Part shown: piece after piece, positions 8,997 to 17,996 of the stretch
How the letters are laid out: every line of letters begins with the position of its first letter
How positions within the stretch are numbered: position 1 is the first letter of the stretch
Origin: Okeania sp. SIO1I7
Lineage (GTDB): Bacteria; Cyanobacteriota; Cyanobacteriia; Cyanobacteriales; Microcoleaceae
Direction: 5' to 3'
Assembly: GCA_010672585.1 (NCBI GenBank)
Contig: JAAHGF010000030.1
Location: 6,585 to 70,584, forward strand
Length of the DNA: 64,000 bases
Notes under the pieces: generated by a model
What the model saw: the letters and a program-made list of their open reading frames with translations, nothing else
Database searches by the model: none
Told to the model about the DNA's origin: nothing
Made by a program: the position numbers and the translations under genes

Positions 8997-9362
8997 ATGC
9001 CACAATTGATTGAAAAACCAACTCGGATTGAACCTACAGGCAACAAACCGAAGCAAATTGACGAATATGTTGGTCGTGTCAATAGTCAAACAGATGCTAT
9101 TAGTATTGCTCAAATGCGCTCTCCCAGTGGTTGGATGGAACCAGGTCAAAGGCCAGAATTTGATGAATTTACTCTGGTACTAAAGGGAAAACTATGTGTT
9201 GAGTTTGAAGGCGGTCAGTTAGAAGTTAGTGCTGGCCAAGCAGTAATAGCTCGCAAAGGAGAATGGGTAAAATACAGTACACCTGGTGCTGAGGGAGCAG
9301 AATATGTTGCCATTTGTCTGCCTGCTTTTTCCCCTCATACTGTAAATCGTGATTCTGATTGA
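8997..9362 (+). CDS. Cupin-domain protein
   Basis: This 121-residue single-domain cupin has PGQRPEFDEFTLVLKGKL as the first cupin motif and the G-x-G region AGQAVIARKGEWVKYSTPG as the second. Cupins of this EutQ-like type bind a metal or small ligand; the substrate cannot be read from sequence. The usual first histidine pair is not obvious, the glutamates being the more conserved residues. It starts 14 bases after accB, so it likely shares that transcript. An IS605-type palindrome begins directly after its stop codon. Confidence 0.85.
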   Translation: MPQLIEKPTRIEPTGNKPKQIDEYVGRVNSQTDAISIAQMRSPSGWMEPGQRPEFDEFTLVLKGKLCVEFEGGQLEVSAGQAVIARKGEWVKYSTPGAEGAEYVAICLPAFSPHTVNRDSD

Positions 9363-9620
9363 CTACTCCCCGGACTCAAGTCACGGGGATTCTAAGTATA
9401 TACCACGCAACAGGATAAATCCGTGTTGCTTCGTCTATTCTTAGCTGACCAAAGATATATTCTTTGGGGACAGGTAAAAGTGCCCCTACACAGTTGGCTA
9501 AGGCTAATACCTAGCATTCTACTTACTTTTTGTTAAAAATGATAGCACAGGAAAACTTTAGTTGTCTAGTCTAAACGACTCCCTTGTTTTCATCCCCCGG
9601 TTAAAACACGGGGGCATTCA
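9363..9620. mobile_element. Palindrome-ended IS200/IS605-type remnant (PATE-like)
   Basis: The segment opens with the hairpin TCCCCGGACTCAAGTCACGGGGA (9366-9391 region) right after the cupin stop and closes with CCCCCGGTTAAAACACGGGGG (about 9595-9614). Subterminal hairpins at both ends with no transposase between are typical of non-autonomous IS200/IS605 derivatives. The flanking ATTGAC at the left is shared with the similar end at 36338. An internal stem includes TCTTTGGGGACAGGTAAAAG. Confidence 0.6.
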
Positions 9621-9719
9621 ACGTCGCTTTTCGGTAAATACTGAAAAACTTTACTATGGTAGGAGCGGCTTTGAACTATCTGTTTACTTTAAAACCGCCC
9701 CTAAAATGATGTATGATAT

Positions 9720-10409
9720 CTAAAATTGGAATTCTTGCTGAAAATTATTGCGAGTAATGGGCTGAGATACTTCTAAACCTTCACCCCCAAGCATTTTTAG
9801 AGGTTTACCACCGACAAAAATCCAGACTTTTACATCTGGTTCTAAACTAGAGGCAGTATAGATAACTTGTCCCAAGCGACTTATCATCGAAGCACTACCA
9901 CCTCCAGAAGTAAATTCTTCAGATAAGTCGATGTAGACCCCATTATTTTCAACAGTAAGTGCTTGAACTTTTGTAGCTGTGGGAATAGCACTAAGGACAT
10001 CGGTATTTGCAGGACCTACGAGCAAATGGTCGAAAGCAGCTTTTAAGATAGCTTCTGGTTCGTCTGTTGTTTCTAATTTTACCGTAGAAGAAACTAAATC
10101 AATTTCTCCAGTAGTGTCTTTAACCCAATAAAGTTGTACAGTTTTTTCTGTAACTGCTTTGGGTTGAGGTACATATAAAGGAACAGAGTCTGAAGATTCA
10201 ACTTTAGTAGGAGGTAGGGGGGGCAATGTCCCATCAGGCGACTCTGAAGTTGAGGGAGTTGTAAAAGTCTGAGAATTATCAGAAGTTTTCGTGGTGGTTG
10301 ATTGTAAATTTGTCCATAAGGCGATGCCACCACCTACCGCCACTGCCAATGCACAAACACTGGCCACGATACCGAGAGATAAATTATTAGTTTGATTTTG
10401 ATCTTTCAT
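9720..10409 (-). CDS. GerMN-domain membrane-anchored protein
   Basis: This 229-residue protein has an N-terminal membrane anchor (LGIVASVCALAVAVGGGIALW, about residues 12-32), a Ser/Thr/Pro-rich linker, and a C-terminal GerMN domain: VQLYWVKDTTGEIDLVSS, then EAILKAAFDHLLVGP, VYIDLSEEFTSGGGSASMI and KVWIFVGGKPLKMLGGEGL. GerMN domains occur in spore-germination proteins and in many cyanobacterial envelope proteins and are thought to bind other proteins or peptidoglycan. It is probably extracytoplasmic. The gene stands alone. Confidence 0.9.
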   Translation of the reverse strand: MKDQNQTNNLSLGIVASVCALAVAVGGGIALWTNLQSTTTKTSDNSQTFTTPSTSESPDGTLPPLPPTKVESSDSVPLYVPQPKAVTEKTVQLYWVKDTTGEIDLVSSTVKLETTDEPEAILKAAFDHLLVGPANTDVLSAIPTATKVQALTVENNGVYIDLSEEFTSGGGSASMISRLGQVIYTASSLEPDVKVWIFVGGKPLKMLGGEGLEVSQPITRNNFQQEFQF

Positions 10410-10541
10410 GGTAAGAACTTTCCTTGAGAGTTAGGCATAATGGCGGTGAGGAGCTAAGGCTAGGTTTTTCTGAGGTTATATTTAATAATTCTATTGTATT
10501 GCAGAAAACAGGGAAGAGTGGAAAAACATTTTCCCTAATTA

Positions 10542-10847
10542 GGGTTTGCGTATGGAAAGTCTTTTTGCTCTTTGTAGGAGACAGCTATACAGGAGACAAC
10601 CCACCCGCGGGCCCCTCCCAACCCACCCCTCGCCCCTCCCCCTCCCAGGAGGGGAGGGGAAGACAGGAGAAAAGGGTCGGGAGCCAAGAGGTAGGAGCGG
10701 GCGTTTTGTCTCTCAATTTTTTTGCCATAATCATCCTAAGATACTAGCTTTTTGAGCTTTTTCTACCGAAAACAGGCGCACTTTTTTCAACTATAAAACG
10801 CTAAAACCTTTATATGTCAATACTTTTAGGATTAATCAGCAGAGCAA
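10542..10847. mobile_element. MITE family B, copy 1
   Basis: A 306-bp element with left end GGGTTTGCGTATGGAAAGTC, the inverse of the right end of the copy at 57254-57583. Its degenerate right end TTTTAGGATTAATCAGCA is the inverse of that copy's left end. TAATTA flanks both sides (10536-10541 and 10848-10853). The interior holds the CCACCCCTCGCCCCTCC tract and short spurious open frames. Confidence 0.75.
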
Positions 10848-11019
10848 TAATTAGCTTCATCATCAGCATAAGTCCTCACTATCCCGTTCTTTAGTAGGGT
10901 TTGCGCTCAAAAGTCTTTTGTTAAGGGTAGGAGTCAGTCCTCAGGAGGGACGGAGAATTATCAGGAAGGTAGGAGGAAGAATTTTCATTAATTGATAATG
11001 GATAATGGATAATTGATAA

Positions 11020-11342
11020 TTACCTCTGGTTAAAACCGTTACGGAATTGAATATCAGGAGATATTATTTCTTCACAGGAGTCGATTGGATATGGCTCCGA
11101 GACCTCGCCATCCCACCCAACGGGTGCGCTGCGAAGAGAGAACTCCGTTCCGCTGTCGCGTTTCGCGTCAGCGTTGCGTTACGCCAGTTTTGCGAAGCAA
11201 AAGCAAACGACCGCTGTCTTGGTCGATTGGATATGGCTCCGAGACCTCGCCATCCGGAGACCGCTTTTTTTACCCTTAAAAGGGGAGGCTTCAAAGCGCG
11301 AATTATTTAATTATTAATTATTAATTATTAATAATTCGGTAA
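11020..11342. repeat. Family D repeat, long copy
   Basis: The segment runs from TTACCTCTGGTTAAAACCG to AATAATTCGGTAA. The phrase GTCGATTGGATATGGC occurs twice inside it, bracketing a GC-richer block (CACCCAACGGGTGCGCTGCG onwards). The same organisation recurs at 29694 and 34424. Short open frames on both strands here are repeat artefacts. Flanks are TTAATTGATAATGG-type simple repeats. Confidence 0.75.
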
Positions 11343-11900
11343 GAGTGATTTTTTGCTTAAAATACTAATTTTTTAATCTTTTTTGGCTGAAAAGCTGGCA
11401 CTTTTTAAAGACCTAAAAATGCACTTGCTTTTATCTGTCAATGCTTTGAGAGTTAATCAGCAATCCTTATATAGCAGAAGAAAGAAAGAAGGAAGAAGGA
11501 AGAAGGAAAAATATTGCGTTGTCTGAGTTTTAAGCTTTTGATCTATCCACCCCCTTCCCTTCAACTGCTATATGTATAAATCAGCAGTTAGTTATTGAAA
11601 TTAGTATTTCTGCTTCTAACTTCAAGTCTTTTAACCTACATTCGGATTTAAATAAAAATAATTAATATAGAGTACTGCCATTATCAATCCAGTAAGTAAC
11701 AGTATCACTAAAAGGCAGATAAATTAAAAATATCCAGAGTGCTTTTCGGGAATACTTATAAGCAAATCCTAGACAGGAAAAAATAGCTGCACTGAAAAAT
11801 CCTACCTAAAAACTATTACTGAAATTTATGATTAAAAAAACAGCAATAGTTAACAATATAAAAGTTAAATTTTAACTAGGAATTTGAGACCTGGAAGGAA
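11343..11900. other. Spacer downstream of proS
   Basis: About 560 bases with no open frame. It includes a GAAGAAGGAAGAAGG purine tract (11478-11508) and a phrase TTGCGTTGTCTGAGTTTTAA that also occurs at 13831 and 56840. One end resembling family E (AACCTACATTCGG) lies at 11634. Confidence 0.5.
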
Positions 11901-13706
11901 TCATTTTAATGCTTTTTCAATCAAATCTTTAATAGTAGATAAAACCTCCACCACAGGTATTTCCTGAGATTGATGATTAACTCTTTCCACAAATTCAACT
12001 TTGCCTGACTTGAGCGATCGCCCGGTAACTATTCGATAGGGAATTCCAATTAAATCTGCATCTTTGAATTTAACACCCGCTCGTTCATCTCGGTCATCCA
12101 AAATAGTCTCTATTCCAGCTTCATTTAATTCTTGATAGAGATTTTCTGCTACTTCCATTTGTTGAGCATCCTTAATATTAGGAATACAAATAACCACATG
12201 ATAAGGAGCGATCGCCACAGGCCAAATAATCCCATCTTTGTCATAGGACTGTTCCACCGCTGACTGAGCCAAACGGGACACACCTACACCATAACATCCC
12301 ATCATCAAAGGTACTTCCTCACCCTGTTCATTTGTATAAGTTGCCCCCATAGCTTCAGAATATTTCGTCCCTAACTGAAATATATGACCTACCTCAATAC
12401 CTCTAGCAGTTTCTAAGGTTTGACTGGGGTCATGGATAGAGCGATCGCCTTTTTGAGCTTTTCGTACATCTACGACCAACTTTGGCAATTGAAATTCCTG
12501 GCCCCAATTTGTACCCACGACATGATAACCAGATTTATTACTACCTGTTGCGAAATTTGTCAAGTTTACAGCCGTCTGGTCTACCATTCGTAAGAACTTA
12601 GAACTTATCTCTTTACTAGAAACAATATAATCGTCAGATAAATCTGGAGCAATATAACCCAAAGGTAAAGACTTAGCTGCCCATTTCTTTTGAGCCTCCA
12701 CATCTGGTACAGTCAAAGCCAAAACAGTTTTTGCTTCATAATTTCCAGCCAACTTAGTCAACTCATTCAACAACTTCACATCATTAACATCTTGGTCTCC
12801 CCGGATATTCACCAAAACCAAAACAGTCATCCCATTGTCATAGACTGCCTGGTAAAGAACATTTTTCACAATATTAGTAGGAGAACATTTGAGAAACTTA
12901 CACAACTTTTCAATAGTCTCCGTGCCAGGAGTTTCCAATTTTTCATAACTCTCAAAAGGTGAAGCTTCCCCATCAGGTGGCATAGAAATAGCCTTTTCCA
13001 CATTTGCTGCATATTTGCCATCCTCGGTATAGAGAATTTCATCCTCACCAGCATCAGCCAAAACCATAAATTCTTGAGACCCAGACCCACCAATAGCTCC
13101 AGAGTCAGCATCGACGGCGCGAAATTCTAATCCACTGCGACGTAACATATTTCGATAAGCCTTATCCATATCCTGATAAGTCTTTTTGAGACTTTCCTGG
13201 TCAGCATGAAAAGAATACCCATCCTTCATAATAAATTCCCGGCCTCGCATTAACCCAAACCTGGGGCGAATTTCATCCCGGAACTTAGTTTGCAGTTGAT
13301 AGAGATGTAGAGGTAATTGGCGATAGGAGCGAATCATATCTTTAGCAACAGTAGTTATTACCTCCTCGTGAGTTGGGCCTAATCCTAATTCCCGATTTTG
13401 ACGGTCAATTAGAGAAAACATAATACCCTCAGCCTGAGTATAAGTATCCCAACGGCCAGACTCTCGCCACAGGTCGGCGGGTTGAAGTTGAGGGAGGAGA
13501 CATTCTTGAGCACCAGTAGCATCCATTTCTTCACGGACAATTTTGGAGACTTTATTGAGCACCCGCAACATTAGAGGAAGATATGCGTAGAGACCACTGC
13601 CAATGCGACGAATATATCCAGCACGGATGAGGAGTTTGTGGCTGGGAATTTCTGCTTCTGCGGGGTTGTCTCGGAGAGTAACTAATAACATTTGAGATAG
13701 TCGCAT
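11901..13706 (-). CDS. proS: Prolyl-tRNA synthetase
   Basis: This 601-residue class II synthetase charges tRNA-Pro. N-terminal [20 protein letters not shown] and [20 protein letters not shown] are typical; motif 2 lies around [19 protein letters not shown]; the editing (INS) domain spans roughly residues 220-400, as in bacterial-type ProRS; motif 3 is within [19 protein letters not shown]. The C-terminal anticodon-binding domain includes [20 protein letters not shown]. Length and domain order are normal. It is monocistronic, with repeat-rich spacers on both sides. Confidence 0.97.
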   Translation of the reverse strand: MRLSQMLLVTLRDNPAEAEIPSHKLLIRAGYIRRIGSGLYAYLPLMLRVLNKVSKIVREEMDATGAQECLLPQLQPADLWRESGRWDTYTQAEGIMFSLIDRQNRELGLGPTHEEVITTVAKDMIRSYRQLPLHLYQLQTKFRDEIRPRFGLMRGREFIMKDGYSFHADQESLKKTYQDMDKAYRNMLRRSGLEFRAVDADSGAIGGSGSQEFMVLADAGEDEILYTEDGKYAANVEKAISMPPDGEASPFESYEKLETPGTETIEKLCKFLKCSPTNIVKNVLYQAVYDNGMTVLVLVNIRGDQDVNDVKLLNELTKLAGNYEAKTVLALTVPDVEAQKKWAAKSLPLGYIAPDLSDDYIVSSKEISSKFLRMVDQTAVNLTNFATGSNKSGYHVVGTNWGQEFQLPKLVVDVRKAQKGDRSIHDPSQTLETARGIEVGHIFQLGTKYSEAMGATYTNEQGEEVPLMMGCYGVGVSRLAQSAVEQSYDKDGIIWPVAIAPYHVVICIPNIKDAQQMEVAENLYQELNEAGIETILDDRDERAGVKFKDADLIGIPYRIVTGRSLKSGKVEFVERVNHQSQEIPVVEVLSTIKDLIEKALK

Positions 13707-13910
13707 GGTTGCTCCTTAGTAAAAATAATGATTATTTCAGATTAGTGTAGGATATCTGATACTGCTTCACATTCAAAAATGAGGACGTTCCAGATTTTCA
13801 ACTTATAGCAGAAAGAAGAAGGAAAAATTTTGCGTTGTCTGAGTTTTAATATTTTGATATGTCCGCGCCCATTCCTTCGACTGCTATAACAGTCCGCTCC
13901 GCAGTCATAT

Positions 13911-15075
13911 TAGGTCAAAACGCTATATGTCTGTATGAAAAACTATAGTGCTACACTAAATATAGTATTTACCATGAAAAAATCTCTAATTTCTGTTGAA
14001 TATCCACAAAGGAAAGTAGGAAAAAAGAAGTTTCTGCTCCTGACTACTTTTAGTCATAAGTTATTGAGATACCAAAAGTAAGTGATTAGGTCAAAACGCT
14101 ATATGTCTGTAGAAAAAACTATAGTGCCACGCTAAATATAGTATTTACCATGAAAAAATCTCTAATTTCTGTTGAGTAATAAAATTCAGATATTTAATGG
14201 GTACCACAAGCAGATCATAATTAGGTCAAAGCGCTATATGTCTGTATAAAAAACTATAGTGCCACGCTAAATATAGTATTTACCATGAAAAAATCTCTAA
14301 TTTCTGTTGAGTAATAAAATTCAGATATTTAATGGAGACCACAAGCAGCTCATATTAGGTCAAAACGCTATATGTCTGTAGAAAAAACTATAGTGCCACG
14401 CTAAATATAGTATTTACCATGAAAAAATCTCTAATTTCTGTTGAGTAATAAAATTCAGATATTTAATGGGGACCACAAGCAGCTCATATTAGGTCAAAAC
14501 GCTATATGTCTGTATAAAAAACTATAGTGCCACGCTAAATATAGTATTTACCATGAAAAAATCTCTAATTTCTGTTGAGTAATAAAATTCAGATATTTAA
14601 TGGGTACCACAAGCAGCTCATATTAGGTCAAAACGCTATATGTCTGTATAAAAAACTATAGTGCCACGCTAAATATAGTATTTACCGTGAAAAAATCTCT
14701 AATTTCTGTTGAGTAATAAAATTCAGATATTTAATGGGTACCACAAGCAGCTCATATTAGGTCAAAACGCTATATGTTTGTATAAAAAACTATAGTGCCA
14801 CGCTAAATATAGTATTTACCATGAAAAAATCTCTAATTTCTGTTGAGTAATAAAATTCAGATATTTAATGGGTACCACAAGCAGCTCATATTAGGTCAAA
14901 GCGCTATATGTCTGTATAAAAAACTATAGTGCCACGCTAAATATAGTATTTACCATGAAAAAATCTCTAATTTCTTCTAATTTCTGTTGAATATCCACAA
15001 AGGAAAGTAGGAAAAAGGAAGTTTCTGTTCCTGACTACTTTTAGTCATAAGTTATTGAGATACCGAAAGTAGGTA
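13911..15075. repeat. Tandem array: eight units of about 134-175 bp
   Basis: Units begin TTAGGTCAAAACGCTATATG at about 13910, 14086, 14221, 14355, 14489, 14622, 14756 and 14891. The six inner units are about 134 bp. The two outermost carry a different, shared tail (ATATCCACAAAGGAAAGTAG to TTATTGAGATACC) and are about 175 bp. Units differ by only a few bases. Each contains an ACTATA...TATAGT mini-hairpin and the string ATGAAAAAATCTCTAATTTC, a potential 9-codon frame in inner units. No CRISPR-like repeat/spacer pattern is present. Confidence 0.92.
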
Positions 15076-15304
15076 ATATAGCGGTTTTCACTAAAGGTAG
15101 ACTACAAAACTTATGCCCTCAGCATAGCTGCCTTCTGCTTTTATAGTCATTCCAGTTAAGATTGAGACAAAGGTTTCTTGCCTTGAAAGAGTTTCAGCTA
15201 AAAAAGTGTTCCAGTCTTATTCAGAATGACTATAAGCCAAAATCTCTGTACTCTATGAAACATGAAAACTGCTATACATATAACTCAGAAATATTTTCCG
15301 TTTC

Positions 15305-15982
15305 CTATTTCCTATTCTCTCTTAAGCAAAGTTTTGCTACCATTTCAGCCCGCGACGAAACTTCCAGTTTGCGAAACATCCGCTTCAAAGCTTGTTTTAC
15401 TGAATTTTCTGTAATCCACAGAGTTGCTCCAATCTTTGCATTGGTAAATCCTCTGGCTACCAATTCTGCAATTTGTGCTTCCCGTGGCGTTATGTTGGAA
15501 CAATTCATCCGAAACACAAAAGGTTTCGAGCGCAGCACCGCTAGTTTTGTAGAAATATGGAGACAAAGCGCATTTAGATCTGCCAAATTATCTGCATTAA
15601 AAGCCTGGTCATAACGATAACGAGTAAAGGCAATGCCACCCACAAGTTGACCATCACTCACAATTGGACCGAGCATAACGTGTCCATGATCCTTGCGAGG
15701 ACAAATTCTCTGCCAAACTCCAGGAGGTAACATTACTTCGTCATGGACAGCAGCATGGCGTTGAACCACATAGCGCAAAACAGGATTATGGTCTAGCGAC
15801 AAAGCTCGTTTAATCATGGCTGGAGTATGTTCATCAATAGCAGGAAACTGGTCTAAAAAAGTTAGCCCCCAACGTTTGGCAGCAAAATAATTGCCTATTT
15901 TGGCCACTATTGGTTGCCTTAGCTCTTGTTCATCCTCTGCTTGAGCGATCGCTTGGAATAAAGCTGACAAAGAAATTTCCAT
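15305..15982 (-). CDS. LuxR-family transcriptional regulator with GAF-like sensor domain
   Basis: This 225-residue protein has an N-terminal GAF-like region (residues about 10-150, with YFAAKRWGLTFLDQ and HVMLGPIVSDGQLVGGIAFT) and a C-terminal LuxR-type helix-turn-helix (ITPREAQIAELVARGFTNAK, then ENSVKQALKRMFRKLEV). The domain order suggests a one-component sensor whose ligand is unknown. It is transcribed away from the rhodanese gene at 16178. The 195-bp shared spacer contains TTAATAATTAA repeats and part of family D, so regulation of that neighbour is plausible but not shown. Confidence 0.9.
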   Translation of the reverse strand: MEISLSALFQAIAQAEDEQELRQPIVAKIGNYFAAKRWGLTFLDQFPAIDEHTPAMIKRALSLDHNPVLRYVVQRHAAVHDEVMLPPGVWQRICPRKDHGHVMLGPIVSDGQLVGGIAFTRYRYDQAFNADNLADLNALCLHISTKLAVLRSKPFVFRMNCSNITPREAQIAELVARGFTNAKIGATLWITENSVKQALKRMFRKLEVSSRAEMVAKLCLRENRK

Positions 15983-15989
15983 AAAGAAA

Positions 15990-16080
15990 AAATTTTCCCT
16001 ACCGGGTCAATCCTCTCCTTGAAAAGAAGAGGTAATAATTAATAATTAATAATTAATAATTAATAATTAATAATTAATTA
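15990..16080. repeat. Family D fragment plus AATTAATA simple repeat
   Basis: AAAAAATTTTCCCTACCGGGTCAATCC and GAAAAGAAGAGGTAA match one end of family D (compare 32010-32065 and 40600-40632). It continues into TAATTAATAATTAATAATTA. It occupies the divergent promoter region of the regulator and rhodanese genes. Confidence 0.6.
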
Positions 16081-16177
16081 TTGAAGCGTAGCGCTATAAA
16101 GTGTACCCGATCGAGGTCTATACGCACATAAGAGGTCAATTTTAATCTGGATTCAGGATTTTTGATAGGAGAAACCA

Positions 16178-17014
16178 ATGACTAATTATGCTTATCCTGA
16201 AGTTCTAATTGATACACAATGGCTGGCCGAGCATCTCGATGATTCTAAAGTCCGTATAGTGGAGGTTGAGACAAGTCCACAACCAGACAAGAATACTCAT
16301 TCTCACATTCCAGGTGCAGTTTTATGGAGTATTACTGACCTATTACTACCAAGTCTCCAGATAAATTTTGAGGTAAATGCCATCGAGAAGCTACTTTCAC
16401 AATCTGGCATTACCAATGAGACAACTGTTGTTCCCTATGGCAGTGACCCTGGAATAGGAGGTTTTATCTTCTGGCTATTAAAATTATTTGGACATCAAGA
16501 TATACGAGTTTTGAACGGCGGACATCAAAAGTGGGTGTCAGAAGGTCGTCCAGTAACAGCAGAATTATCCAACTTTGCTCCGACTGAGTACAGGGCAAAA
16601 CCAATCGATCAAAGTCTGCGAGTATTGCATGAGGAAGTTCAGTTATCAATTGCTCGTCCCGACACAGTCATACTAGATGTTCGTACCATTCAAGAATACC
16701 AAGGCGAACACTTTTACATGAAGCCACCAGAAGGTTCCGAACGTGCAGGACATATTCCCAGTTCTATTCATATTGAACATATACTCACAGTCAATGAAGA
16801 TGGAACTTTTAAATCATTTGATGAGTTACAGATGCTCTACAGTAGTCATGGCATTATCTCAGACCGGGAGGTGTTTCCCTACTGTGCAGTTGGTGGGCGA
16901 TCGGGGTACATCTGGTTTGTTTTGAAATATTTACTCGGCTATCCCAAAGTTCGGAACTATGATGGTTCGTGGAATGAGTGGAGTCGCTTGCCTAATGTGC
17001 CGATTGAAAAATAG
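16178..17014 (+). CDS. Two-domain rhodanese (thiosulfate/3-mercaptopyruvate sulfurtransferase)
   Basis: This 278-residue sulfurtransferase has two rhodanese folds. The N-terminal one includes HSHIPGAVLWSITDLLLP and lacks a catalytic cysteine. The C-terminal one has ILDVRTIQEYQGEH, ERAGHIPSSIHIEH and the active-site loop FPYCAVGGRSGYIWF with cysteine about residue 236. The loop CAVGGRSG differs from the CRxGxR type, so donor preference cannot be stated. The start follows GATAGGAGAAACC, a good ribosome-binding site. It is divergent from a LuxR-type regulator. Confidence 0.93.
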   Translation: MTNYAYPEVLIDTQWLAEHLDDSKVRIVEVETSPQPDKNTHSHIPGAVLWSITDLLLPSLQINFEVNAIEKLLSQSGITNETTVVPYGSDPGIGGFIFWLLKLFGHQDIRVLNGGHQKWVSEGRPVTAELSNFAPTEYRAKPIDQSLRVLHEEVQLSIARPDTVILDVRTIQEYQGEHFYMKPPEGSERAGHIPSSIHIEHILTVNEDGTFKSFDELQMLYSSHGIISDREVFPYCAVGGRSGYIWFVLKYLLGYPKVRNYDGSWNEWSRLPNVPIEK

Positions 17015-17140
17015 ACTCAGAGGCAGAATATAAAATATTGATTATTGATATTCCATAGTTTCTACTGGGTTGTGCTACACAGATAGCAAATATATAGACT
17101 CATGCTTCAGCAATGAAATGCTATAGTTTCTCTGGATAAT

Positions 17141-17596
17141 ATGACATTCAGCAGGGAAGATATGGAAAAGTCAGCAGTTAAGCCACAATTTCCACTTGTA
17201 ACAGTTGGTGCTTTAGTTCAGGGGTCTTCTGGTCGGATATTAATTGTTGAGACTACGAAATGGAAGGGTACATGGGGAGTACCTGGTGGAAAGGTTGAGT
17301 GGGGAGAGTCTTTAGAGGTTGCTGTGGCGAGGGAATTTATGGAAGAAGTGGGTTTGAAGTTAACTGATATCCGCTTTGCAATGTTACATGAGGCAATACT
17401 CGACCCACAATTTTATAAGGAAGCACATTTTGTTATGGTTAATTATTGGGCAGTTTCAGATTCTGAAGATGTTGTGCCTAATGAAGAAATTGTCCGGTGG
17501 GAGTGGGTTACTCCTGAAGTTGCTTTTGATTATCCTTTGAATAGCTATACTCGGATACTTATTGAAAAATTTAGGTGTTATACCATGTCAGGTTGA
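17141..17596 (+). CDS. Nudix hydrolase
   Basis: This 151-residue protein carries a complete Nudix box, GKVEWGESLEVAVAREFMEE followed by VGLKL, matching GX5EX7REUXEEXGU. The fold is otherwise normal (VTVGALVQGSSGRILIVE; VPNEEIVRWEWVTPEVA). The substrate is probably a nucleoside diphosphate derivative, as for the family. The start could be 17141 or the ATG at 17162. The last residues (YTMSG) and the stop are encoded by an ATACCATGTCAGGTTGA sequence that resembles a family C end, so the natural C-terminus was probably altered by an insertion. Confidence 0.92.
   Translation: MTFSREDMEKSAVKPQFPLVTVGALVQGSSGRILIVETTKWKGTWGVPGGKVEWGESLEVAVAREFMEEVGLKLTDIRFAMLHEAILDPQFYKEAHFVMVNYWAVSDSEDVVPNEEIVRWEWVTPEVAFDYPLNSYTRILIEKFRCYTMSG

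Positions 17597-17996
<400 letters not shown>

Noticed and set aside
11047-11310. Overlapping 64-87 codon frames on both strands (also at 29687, 34417)
   Set aside because: Located wholly in family D repeats and repeated at each copy; not genes.
13911-15075. Possible CRISPR array
   Set aside because: The entire 134-bp unit is conserved with no variable spacers, and there are no cas genes.
15162-15614. 150-codon plus-strand frame at the regulator 3' end
   Set aside because: It is antisense to the LuxR-type helix-turn-helix coding region and has no domain character.
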